Origin: Chromera velia
Lineage: Eukaryota; Sar; Chromeraceae
Reading direction: 5' to 3'
Length of the DNA: 51,889 nucleotides
Assembly: GCA_018398765.1 (NCBI GenBank)
Contig: JAHBMJ010000269.1
Span: forward strand, 1 to 51,889
Positions 21,013-29,929 of the stretch are shown here, in pieces; position 1 is the stretch's first letter, and every line of letters starts with the position of its first letter. The translations under genes were made by a program, and so were the position numbers. The notes under the pieces are model-generated. The model ran no database searches. It was given only the letters and a program-made list of their open reading frames with translations, and was not told the origin of the DNA.

Positions 21013-22080
21013 AGCGGGAACAACCCAAGCGAAGCGTTGAGCCTCCTGCTGATGCTAGACCTTACCCTCCGGAAAGACCCCCATATCAAAAAGGTAAAGA
21101 AGGTACGGGAGACCATCAAGAGCAGGCTAGATTTGTGAGAGCAGGGGGAGAAGGGAAGAGAAACCCTCCTTCAGGAGGCAACCAAAATTAGCAGAAAAGC
21201 CTACAGCAGCAGCAGGAGGGGGGAGAGCAAGAGCCGATCAAAAAGGGAAGAACTTAAGAAGGCAACGGGCCTCCCCGAGATGAGGAAATTTCGAAACTTC
21301 ATCCAGGCAGGGGAGATGAGGAGGGGAACATGGATACTGACAGGCCGAGAGAAAGGGGGAGTCCTGGACGGGGAAGATACCTTCACTAAGAGAGGACAAA
21401 CCTACCAGGTAGCAGAGATCCTGAAAGCCAAACATCCCCCCGGAAAAACACCCCAAGCAGCAGCACTAGAAGCAATGCCCAGAGAGGGCCTCCCCACCCT
21501 CACCCCCCTCCTAATCACTGAGGAGGACATCGCCGCAATAGCACGCCGCCTCCAAGGCAGCGCGGGGCCGTCTGGATTCGATAGCACACAGCTCCGCACC
21601 GCAGTCCTGAGCCTAGGGAGGGAGAATAGAGAGTTAAGGGAAGAACTTGCCAACCTAGCAATAGAAATGGGGAGGAGGGTGTTCGAGTGGGACCAGGTGA
21701 AGGCACTTATGGCATGCCGACTGGTCGCGCTAGACAAATGCCCTGGGGTACGCCCGGTAAGAATCGGCCTTAGAATCTTGATGAGACGAAGAGTGTGGGG
21801 GAGATATAAAGAGGAACTTAAGGATGCTTTTCAAGATGTGACTACCGAACAGCTCGTAGAAGTCCATGACAAAGAAGAGAAAGGGAAAGGAAACAGAGAG
21901 CCGCGTTCTAAGGTAGAAGATCTGATTGGTATGCTTTATCAGATGAAAAGAGCAAGAGAGACAGGCTCTGCACGTAGGCATAAGGTTGCAAAAGTAATAG
22001 AGGAAGCATGTTATCGCTCCACCCCTACACTCTATCACTCTGTCTTTCACTCATACTTCGTTAGAGAAAATCAAGCATAA
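21013..22080 (+). pseudogene. Reverse-transcriptase-like ORF, N-terminal/fingers part, truncated
   Basis: One frame is open from the TAG at 21010 to 22080 except for TGA at 21136-21138. The order of motifs resembles a group of eukaryotic retroelement RTs: SRLDL[stop]EQGEKG..LLQEA (Trp expected at the stop), FRNFIQAGEMRRGTW, GGVLDGED, AEILKAKHPPGKTP, GSAGPSGFDSTQLR and CRLVALDKCPGVRPVRIG. After that the palm motifs, including any YxDD, are missing and the last 95 residues are unrelated and charged. It is therefore catalytically dead. A GTAAGA at the point of divergence could be an intron donor, but no continuing exon was found. Confidence 0.5.
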
Positions 22081-23269
22081 CTTAATATTATCCCGGGACC
22101 GTAATTCAACTGCATCCATGTTTGTCGGCAGTAGCAATGGTTTTGAAGGGCAAGGCAAGAAATTCATGTATCGTGATGAGATGTGTTATTACATATATGT
22201 GTGCATGGTGTGGAGTAATGTGCATGAATATATGGTGCAAGGCGTATGTCAGACAACTGGCACGCAGGTCTAGGGCTCCGGCCCCGAACACAATGTAATC
22301 CTATAATCCTATAAAAGCCTGTACTATGCATGGTCTGGCTAGCGATGGTGTATATATATAGGCATATATATGCGACTGCATCAAGTCAAGTCAAGTCGAG
22401 CTAGCGGCGATGTAGCTAATGTAGCCCTAGTATATCTGACAAGTTATACAAGTCAAGTTATGTGTTTGCTAATAGTATAAATCGATCAATATAATCAAGC
22501 ATACTACTATAAATTGTCATTTCTAGTAAAATTGGTGTAATCATAACCCACGGTAACCCGGGAGGGATTCATACGTAGGTTATGATGCATTAATTTTATA
22601 TGCCATTAAATAACCTGTAAAACAGATATATAGTCTGTCTGAATTATTAATTAACTGTGGCACTAACTGTGGTATGTACGTTATAGAAATAAAGCCCCCC
22701 ATCATTGCAATCGCTGTAAATTTGATGAATAGAAACTAAGTTTTAGAAATAAAATTTAATTATGTATTCGAGAGGGTTGAACGAGAAACCAGCACTGCTT
22801 GCACTTACTGCAGCCAGCAATCCTTAATGTAACCTATAAGACAACGACACCTAGCCTAGCACCTAGCAACGACACGCACCGTGACGCACGTTGCATGCAT
22901 GTGGAGCAAGCCTAGGAGCAAGCAAAGCTCACGATGCATGTGGAGCAACCAGAGCTCGTTGTGGTTGAACGGCCCTAAGCTGCACCCACTGCCTTCCGCC
23001 CTCTTTCTAAGCTTTGCATGTCACGAGACTGCATTCAATCGATTCAATTGTTGACAAGCGACCTTCTTCTTTCAGGAGTCTGGAGTCCTTTCGGTAGTTT
23101 CTTCAGTCTGCGCAAGCGCTGCATTCATGCGCGCGTGCACGTGTATGTGCACGCACGTTCGTCGAAACGAGGATAGTCATCCCGAGATTCACAAGAGGAT
23201 CTATTCAGTATCCTTCAATGGACCAAGCAGAACCCTCGGTACCCTCAAACAGACCCCGTCCACCCCTCC
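22081..23269. other. Intergenic, AT-rich, no gene seen
   Basis: The stretch is low in GC with short ATGCAT/TATATA-type motifs (for example 22346-22372) and no frame of interest. A tandem pentamer (AAGTC) lies at about 22382-22397. From 23000 onward it becomes mixed and leads into the 67-bp tandem repeat. No tRNA or rRNA was recognised. Confidence 0.5.
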
Positions 23270-23585
23270 CCAAAATAGAAATATTGCATACAGGCAAAGA
23301 GAAGAAAATCTGAACATACACCCCTCAGGCTCCCCAATAGAATAGAAATATTGCATACTGGCAAAGAGAAGAAAATCTGAGCATACACCCCTCAGGCTCC
23401 CCAATAGAATAGAAATATTGCATACAGGCAAAGAGAAGAAAATCTGAACATACACCGCTCAGGCTCCCCAATAGAATAGAAATATTGCATACTGGCAAAG
23501 AGAAGAAAATCTGAACATACACCCCTCCCCAATGGAAATGTTGCATACGTACAGGCAAAGAGAAGAAAATCTGAACATACATTCA
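23270..23585. repeat. 67-bp tandem repeat, about 4.7 copies
   Basis: The motif ATATTGCATAC, then GGCAAAGAGAAGAAAATCTG, then ACATACACCCCTC recurs at 67-bp spacing (ATATTGCATA at 23281, 23348, 23415, 23482), with a shorter variant at 23538. It lies about 360 bp beyond the stop codon of the U-box/ART gene on the minus strand and may fall in its 3' UTR or spacer. Confidence 0.9.
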
Positions 23586-23946
23586 TCTATGCATCGATTT
23601 TCATTCACTCCCTCAATCATTCACTCGATCAGCGCCGTGCATGTACACCCGTACGCACCCACACACCGCGCATGCACCCCCTGCCAACAGACCCAATCAC
23701 GCTACGTACAACGAAAAACAAAAAAAACGAATGCACTGCATCATCACCGATCGATCGATCGATCGCCTCGGTACATTCATTATATTATTCAATCAGCTAG
23801 ACGTACATCCTCCTCCTGCATGTGCCCCAATGGATACCCCCCCACCCCGCCTTTTCTTTCTATGTCTGCTTCTCTGTCCCCTTCCTTACTTCCCCCCTCC
23901 CTCCCTCTCGGACCTCATTCATTACATGCCCCTTCCTTCTGCGTGA
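23586..23946. other. Spacer downstream of the U-box/ART gene
   Basis: This is CT/CA-rich sequence with a (GATC)n palindromic run at about 23748-23764 and a short A tract at 23718-23725. No gene is evident. It is the probable 3' UTR and terminator region of the minus-strand gene. Confidence 0.4.
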
Positions 23947-26900
23947 TCAAACCTCCTCGAGGGAAACAATCAGACCCCCCCGCCCTGCAGCAACCGCCGC
24001 GAGTTCGTCTTCGTCATCGATACGGTAGGACCTGTCTCTGATGTTCGCCTGGCCGAGGGCAACGACGTCACCCCTGTACCAGTTACGCACAACAAACGCA
24101 GTTCCCGGCAGAAACATAACCTCCCCCTCATCCCCATAAGCATGCTTTCCAACTTGACGCCCACTCACACTCTTCGTGATCACAAACACCACACCCTTCC
24201 CACCCCCAAACTCAGGCAACACCGATTTCGGAGGCGCTGCCGTACGCGCAAGAGCGTCGACTGCCGCGACGGCCGACTGCCAAGCAGGGACGGCAGAGGC
24301 AAAACCGTGCAATCGGAGCACACACCCTGGTGCAACTTCAGATCTCGGAAGGGTTCTCGGAGCTGCCATGTACAACTCCCCCCCCATCTGTGCAGCAGTC
24401 GGAAGACTCTCAAGGGCATCCCGCAGCACAGCACCGAAATCAACCAGAGAACGGCGGTTTCCGGGAACGTCCGCAATCAGGCCGCTCGGGGGTGCGCTTG
24501 CAAGCTCGTCGTTCAACGAACGGAGCAAGGAACCGTTCCGAGTTGCGGCGTGAAGTGTCAGCAGATACGCAGTGCGAGGTTCTGTGACGCCGCTAGCAAC
24601 TGCGCGAGCAGTGGCGATCTTGGAGACCCACATGTCCAGCTCCAGCTGTTCTTTCGGAATTACTTCTGCGGAGGGACCCAGACGGACGCGGTCCGGTGCC
24701 GCAGTCTGAACGGAGCAACTGCGCAGTAGCGCGAGGGCCGTGTCTGCATCCCCCCCCACCGTTGAACCTTGCTCTCCCAACAACACCAATCTGTCAGTAA
24801 TTGAGGACTGGAGAGTTGGGAGTTCTACGTTTCGGGTGGCCGGGCGGGGAGCAAGGAAAACAGCCATGGCATCTGCACCACCTCTGCGCTTCCTGACTTC
24901 AGCCACACGCGCTGCAGAAGGGAGGGGGGACCCCGGAACGTCCCCAACCGCATCCTTCAGGCTGTGCGAATTTCGCATCTGCGCCCATGCAACTGCATTC
25001 ACACCTCCCGCATCTTCACGCTTCACATCTGCACCTAGACCGACCAGAACTTCGACTGCGGTGGCATTTCCGTGTGCAGCTGCGATTTGCACTGCGGTGC
25101 TGCCATCGTCATCCAGAGGTCCGTCGAGGACCCGCAACACCGACAGCATTCCGGGCTCTGCCGCCGTCTCTCTTGCCTCCTTCACCACAGCTGCACAGGC
25201 CGCATTGGTGGCGGCGTCGCTGTACCCGACCGCAAAGGCCCGAAGAGGAACAACAGTGGGGCCGCACAGAGCGTCAGTGACAGCAGGGTCGCCACTGGCG
25301 TACGATCCTGCAGTGCGCCCAGAAGCGTCTCGCAGTGTGGTGTCGACTCCGTGAGAGACGAGGAGGTGCACTGCGGTAGCGTCTTTGCAGTGCGCAGCGC
25401 GGTGGAGGGGGGTGATTTTGTCTTTCGCTGCTCCTGCTTGGCTGTTTCCGTCGGCGCCTCTGCGCAGGAGAAGCGCGAGGGTCCGGTGACGCCCGTAGTG
25501 TACAGCCAGGTGCACTGCGGTACTGCCGGGAAGCACGGGGCCGTCTGCTGCGGTCACACTGTTGATGTACCCTTCCCCTCCGAATCCCGGCACCCCCCTC
25601 TTTGCGTGTTGTTCGGCAGCGTCAAGAAGGAGGGAGAGGCACTCAGTGCGGTCGCCCTCGACAGCCGCCTGCAACGGATTGAACCCGTCGACAGAAGCTG
25701 TCTGGAGCAGCTGGTCGGGATCGCATTGGTCGAGCAGCAAAGCTAGAATACCGGGTTGGTTGTTACGCACTGCAAGGTGAACGAGCGTGTCTCCTCGAGT
25801 CGTGACTGTGCCGGGGCCGTCAATCATCGCTCCCGCTGCCAGGAGCCGTTCGACCAGACGGAGGGTCCCCATTTGAATTGACACACCGATCGGTACCATA
25901 ACCTTCAAATTCGCAGCATTCACATCTGCACCGGAGTCAATCAGATAGTCAACGATACAAGGGTACTTCTTGGCGCATGCCACGTACAGAGCGGTGTTGC
26001 CCAAACGATTTCGTTCGTCCACCCACACCCCGGCCTTATCGACAATAAATTCACAATGCGGAAGGGACCCTTTTTCGACTGCGCGGTGGAGGAGTGTGTC
26101 TTCTGTTGAAACCAGTCTGGCGCTGGCTGCTTTGGGGGCAACCTCGAGGGCAGCCCGGAGAAGATCAAGCCACTCTTGGGTATCAGGTGCGTCGGGTTTT
26201 TTTGGAAAGCAGTCAGTGAAGACCCACTCAGGATCCATCGCTTCTTCTGCCGCCCCCTCTTCCCCCATCTCCTTCGCAGCCCGACGCAGAAGATCGACCG
26301 AACAGTGACGAAGTGCAGATCGCATCACAGATCCCCAACCGACAGGGCGACCTGCAGCACTCGCATGCTCAACACGCGCGAGGACCATAGCTAGAGACAT
26401 CGATTCGTCCACCTCCAGTGGTGGAAGCTGACTCTGACTTTGACTCCCGCCTTCCTTGGTGGACCCTACGCCCCCAGACACCCCCTCATCCCCCTCCTCC
26501 CCTTCATCATCTGCTTCTGGGAGAAGCAGAGACCCGGAGACAGACAACTCTTCCAACATACTCGCAGTACGAGTGTACCCTTCTCTGAGAGCAAAACGAA
26601 TGAGACGCTCAACCCGCGCCTCCTCGTCAATGCGAGCCCCCATTTCGATCAACACACGCACGGTCCTGTCAAACCCCCGACGCTTGATTGCCAGAGTGAG
26701 GGGAGTCTCGCCTTGGGCGTTGCGAGCACTCAACACTTTGCGTTTCGGCAAAGGCCCCACCGCATCGGTGAAGGCCTTCAGTGTGTCAGCCTGACCGAAG
26801 GCCGCAGCCAGATGAACGGCTGTGTTACCGTCCAAGTCACGCTCGCACACGGCCGCTTTCCATCCCGACGGATCGGGACAGGAGCCCTCAAGCGCGCTCC

Positions 26901-28848
26901 TTGCGTTCCCCCCACAATTTTTCTTCATTCCCCATTCGACAATCGACTGTTGCAGAAGAGAACGTCCCTCTCCCTTCAAGTCAATCTTGGCAGACACCTC
27001 TTCTACCGGTGCATCCACCGTCAAAACAGAACCTCCCGCTGTGCGCCTGCCTCTGCCTGTGCGTTGTGTGGGTGCTGCAGTTCTGCCCACGGTGCTGGGA
27101 GCCCCAGTGGTGGGTTCGGGGCGTGGCGCCTCAACGCGCACCTTCCCGGAAGAAAACGCGGAGGCTGAGGAGATGTCTTGAAGACGACCCACATTCACTC
27201 CCGAGGCACTCTGTGGCCCCTCCCACTCCCGCAGCACTGCCAGCTGTTCTAACAGAGCGGGGACTCTATCGTGTGCATCGGAGGCAACTGAGTCAACTGC
27301 TCGGATGCGGTTAGCAAGCAACGAGGCAGCAAGACGGACTGCAGCTGCAGGCAAGGGGGCTGTTGATGCTCCCTCCCCTGCGGGTGTTGTGCCGCGCCGC
27401 ACGAGGTCGATTGCCTCGTCGGCCACCCGATGGATTCGGACACCCACCCACGCACGACGCACTGCATCCACCGCAGCGAAAGAGGTGTCTTCAACAGCCA
27501 GCAACGAGTAATCAGGCGGCCCCCTCTCTTCAACCCCACCCTCCCCACCCGCCCCCGACGGATTCCCCCCACCTCGCACAGTGATAGCAACAGGCAGCAC
27601 AGCAGACGCGGGCGTATCTGTGCGCATGGCAACCCACGCGGTCGCTGTGCCGGTGCCATCGGGTTTCGTTCTGAGTTGCAGTGTGACCTCGTTACCGTCC
27701 GTCAACTCCTGCCCGGAAGCACCCAGAAATCTCCAGCACTGCTGATTCTGATGTGCATTCCCTGCCCCCTCTCCATTTCCCCCCATCACCCCCGAACTGA
27801 CGGCATTTGCAACTGTCACATCACACCCCCCGTGCGCACCGATCATCTCAAAAAACCCAGTCAGACGGGCACACAGAGCTTCTTCTGTATCCCCGGGTTC
27901 TGCGTACCTGTACTGCCCTCTGTGATTCCCTGCTTCCCGAATTTGCTCAAGAAGCACCTTGTCACACCCACTGGAGAACCCCACGGCATGGACGGTGATA
28001 TCGGGAGCCGAACCCTGGGGGCTCTGCTGAGCCAAAGAGGCGCGGAGACGGGAGAGAACAGACGAAAATTCATCTGCCAGACCGTCACGAGACTCGGAGG
28101 CCTGGCCATCGGTCATGAAGACGATGTGCACATTCTCAGGACAGGCGTCGGACTGAGCAGCCTGACGAATCGCCACACAGGCAGCGTCAAATGCTGCTCT
28201 GAAAGAAGTACCACCCCCCGCTCGCACTGCGTCGATGCGGTCCATGACGCTTTGCAGGGGGCCCTCAGTAGAGAGCAGTGATGCGTTGGATTGATAAGTT
28301 GCCACAGACAGAGCCACGTGACTCAGATGGGCACTTCGGGACATTGCCACGATGTGCTTCAACGCTGTCGACACCTGACGCCAGGGGGACCCCGACATCG
28401 ACCCGCTCTGGTCGACCAGAAGCACTGCGAGCACACGCCGGAGACCCAAACGGGGTGCGTTCGTGATACGGATCTGCAGACGTGCAACACGGTCCACGTC
28501 CTTTGCTGTGGTGGTTGGAACTGCCAAGGGAGCATAGGCAGCTGTCACTGTTGGGGCGGCGTCTGGGTCTTCTGGGAGGATCTCAAGAAGGTTACCTTCA
28601 GGCTGTTCTGGTTGCGCAAGGAGGGAGAGAATATCCTGAAGCGAGCGATTTCGAACAGCCTCTGTGGGGTCGAAGCCTAAGTCTTCAAAGGAGGATCGGC
28701 AGAGGGGACAAATCTGTGCCACCTCTGCAGAAGTGACCAGGGCGGCGCGGCTGCACGCCCTGCCACAGCACGGCAACGTAATAGGGTCCTCCAAAAGCTC
28801 CAGTGTGATGGGACACTGGAGCTCTGCGGTGAGCTGTTCTCGGTCCAT
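23947..28848 (-). CDS. U-box/RING-vWA-ankyrin-ADP-ribosyltransferase fusion protein
   Basis: This is a single 1633-codon frame (ATG to TGA, no intron). Residues 12-52 are a U-box/RING-like E3 domain (CPITLELLEDPITLPCCGRA, then ICPLCRSSF). The CPIT start lacks the second Zn Cys, favouring U-box. Residues 136-335 are a vWA domain with intact MIDAS: D146-Q-S148-G-S150, T214 and D247. Residues 671 to about 1320 hold about ten ankyrin repeats (DGNTAVHLAAAFG, GNTALYVACAKK, GSTAVHLAVHYG). Residues 1400-1633 resemble arginine-specific mono-ADP-ribosyltransferases: YLLTLHAATRNG..LLRSLNDEL, GFASAVPAW, VVFVITKSVSG and an ExE at E1574/E1576 in GDEGEVMFLPGTAF. Where the family has LYRG the sequence reads LYMA. 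A substrate-scaffolding ubiquitin ligase that also ADP-ribosylates is inferred. No signal peptide is visible, so it is probably cytosolic or nuclear. Confidence 0.85.
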   Translation of the reverse strand: MDREQLTAELQCPITLELLEDPITLPCCGRACSRAALVTSAEVAQICPLCRSSFEDLGFDPTEAVRNRSLQDILSLLAQPEQPEGNLLEILPEDPDAAPTVTAAYAPLAVPTTTAKDVDRVARLQIRITNAPRLGLRRVLAVLLVDQSGSMSGSPWRQVSTALKHIVAMSRSAHLSHVALSVATYQSNASLLSTEGPLQSVMDRIDAVRAGGGTSFRAAFDAACVAIRQAAQSDACPENVHIVFMTDGQASESRDGLADEFSSVLSRLRASLAQQSPQGSAPDITVHAVGFSSGCDKVLLEQIREAGNHRGQYRYAEPGDTEEALCARLTGFFEMIGAHGGCDVTVANAVSSGVMGGNGEGAGNAHQNQQCWRFLGASGQELTDGNEVTLQLRTKPDGTGTATAWVAMRTDTPASAVLPVAITVRGGGNPSGAGGEGGVEERGPPDYSLLAVEDTSFAAVDAVRRAWVGVRIHRVADEAIDLVRRGTTPAGEGASTAPLPAAAVRLAASLLANRIRAVDSVASDAHDRVPALLEQLAVLREWEGPQSASGVNVGRLQDISSASAFSSGKVRVEAPRPEPTTGAPSTVGRTAAPTQRTGRGRRTAGGSVLTVDAPVEEVSAKIDLKGEGRSLLQQSIVEWGMKKNCGGNARSALEGSCPDPSGWKAAVCERDLDGNTAVHLAAAFGQADTLKAFTDAVGPLPKRKVLSARNAQGETPLTLAIKRRGFDRTVRVLIEMGARIDEEARVERLIRFALREGYTRTASMLEELSVSGSLLLPEADDEGEEGDEGVSGGVGSTKEGGSQSQSQLPPLEVDESMSLAMVLARVEHASAAGRPVGWGSVMRSALRHCSVDLLRRAAKEMGEEGAAEEAMDPEWVFTDCFPKKPDAPDTQEWLDLLRAALEVAPKAASARLVSTEDTLLHRAVEKGSLPHCEFIVDKAGVWVDERNRLGNTALYVACAKKYPCIVDYLIDSGADVNAANLKVMVPIGVSIQMGTLRLVERLLAAGAMIDGPGTVTTRGDTLVHLAVRNNQPGILALLLDQCDPDQLLQTASVDGFNPLQAAVEGDRTECLSLLLDAAEQHAKRGVPGFGGEGYINSVTAADGPVLPGSTAVHLAVHYGRHRTLALLLRRGADGNSQAGAAKDKITPLHRAAHCKDATAVHLLVSHGVDTTLRDASGRTAGSYASGDPAVTDALCGPTVVPLRAFAVGYSDAATNAACAAVVKEARETAAEPGMLSVLRVLDGPLDDDGSTAVQIAAAHGNATAVEVLVGLGADVKREDAGGVNAVAWAQMRNSHSLKDAVGDVPGSPLPSAARVAEVRKRRGGADAMAVFLAPRPATRNVELPTLQSSITDRLVLLGEQGSTVGGDADTALALLRSCSVQTAAPDRVRLGPSAEVIPKEQLELDMWVSKIATARAVASGVTEPRTAYLLTLHAATRNGSLLRSLNDELASAPPSGLIADVPGNRRSLVDFGAVLRDALESLPTAAQMGGELYMAAPRTLPRSEVAPGCVLRLHGFASAVPAWQSAVAAVDALARTAAPPKSVLPEFGGGKGVVFVITKSVSGRQVGKHAYGDEGEVMFLPGTAFVVRNWYRGDVVALGQANIRDRSYRIDDEDELAAVAAGRGGLIVSLEEV

Positions 28849-29929
28849 TGCAGCTTAGAAGTGCCTGCAGATAGAAAGGAGGCACATACGATGGTAATAT
28901 TTCTGTCTCTTCCACACTTTACGAAACGGCCAGAGCCAGTTTTAACCTGCTTCGAGTCGGGTGAGCTTCCTCGCTTACCGTTTTCTCTCTTCAAGAACTT
29001 GTGGCGGAAATTTGGTCAAAAATGATCTCTTTCCGGTTGACGTTGTTGTAGAGACCAGGAGACGCCGATTGAAAAAGCGGTGAACAACAGAAGGAAGGAA
29101 CAACACTCACTTCAGCCGTTTCGTCAAGACGAAAAATTCAGCGCCAATTTCAGGGTTGCACGCGGTCTGCTACGCATGCGCAAAAGAGTTGTCCAAGCTG
29201 AGAAGTGGGAGATAGTGAGAGTGTTTTTTCGGCAATTAAAGACTCACATATGGTCAAAATTAGGCTAATTAGCAAACTGACTGAATCCAAACCCGATTAG
29301 TCGGGTCGATCCTGCAGTGCGCGGTCGCCCCGACCGAGCTATATAGCGGTCGCGGAGGCGCGCTGAGCCGTCACCGTCTCAGCCGTGCTGCATTAATTAT
29401 GTACTAATATAATATAATTCGATCGTGACATGCACATGCACATATGCAGTGGCGCCATATGTGGCGCCGCCATGCGCCGCCACGTATGGCTTCCAATTTC
29501 TGACATAGTCGTGCAGCTTCCGTCTCTGTCGGTACTGGAATTTCAGACATTTTCAGACAGCTTCTCTGCTTCTCTGCATGCATGAAGCTTCATCATTGAC
29601 TCAACCGATTCAATACGACTATGCACGCTGGTGCATTTCCCTGCAGCGCTTCTCCTCGCGTGTGCACTTGGATTTTGTAGATCAACCGAGGTGCGCGCAC
29701 AGTCTGCTGGTGAATTCGTGCGCAGACTTTCGAAACCTCTGGATCCACGTCGATCAGTTGAATTCTCGACGAACAAAGAGAAGAAAAACCAGGCTTCCAG
29801 CTGTCTCCTGGGGAGCCATTTTGTTTCGGTTCTCCAAATTTGAAGGACTGATAACCAGAGTGGGTCCGTCTGAAGTTTTATTACTTTTTTGAGAGAGCTA
29901 TCAACTGTTTTTCATCCTCAGAAGGCAAT
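28849..29929. promoter_or_regulatory. Divergent intergenic region between the U-box/ART gene and the 29.9-kb gene
   Basis: The region is 1081 bp between divergent start codons. It contains a GC-rich dyad block at about 29300-29400, including a 12-mer (GCGCGCTGAGCC) that also occurs near 3909-3920. A second palindromic patch is at 29450-29480 (TGGCGCCATATGTGGCGCC). A shared promoter is inferred from position only. Confidence 0.4.

Larger units (their letters stand above)
16000..22080 (+). mobile_element. Decayed reverse-transcriptase element with minisatellites
   Basis: The limits are approximate and the unity of this block is inferred. Plus-strand remnants occur in order: a basic/acidic ORF at 16540-17070 with an internal TAG; a proline-rich 108-116 bp tandem repeat; a (TCC)n tract; an ORF at 19760-20896 with a possible nucleic-acid-binding N-terminal region; and an RT-finger-like ORF at 21013-22080 with an internal TGA. 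No terminal repeats, target duplication or poly(A) tail were found. It could be a LINE-like or DIRS-like element cut off within the RT domain, or several overlapping remnants. Confidence 0.45.

Noticed and set aside
23270-23585. CRISPR-like array
   Set aside because: The whole 67-bp unit repeats with no unique spacers and the genome is eukaryotic; it is a minisatellite.
23947-24600. ART domain as a bacterial-type toxin
   Set aside because: It is a C-terminal domain of a large intracellular-looking eukaryotic multidomain protein with no secretion signal; nothing supports a toxin role.
26440-28281. Long plus-strand ORFs opposite the U-box/ART gene
   Set aside because: They are antisense shadows of a GC-rich coding region; the minus-strand frame has clear domains.
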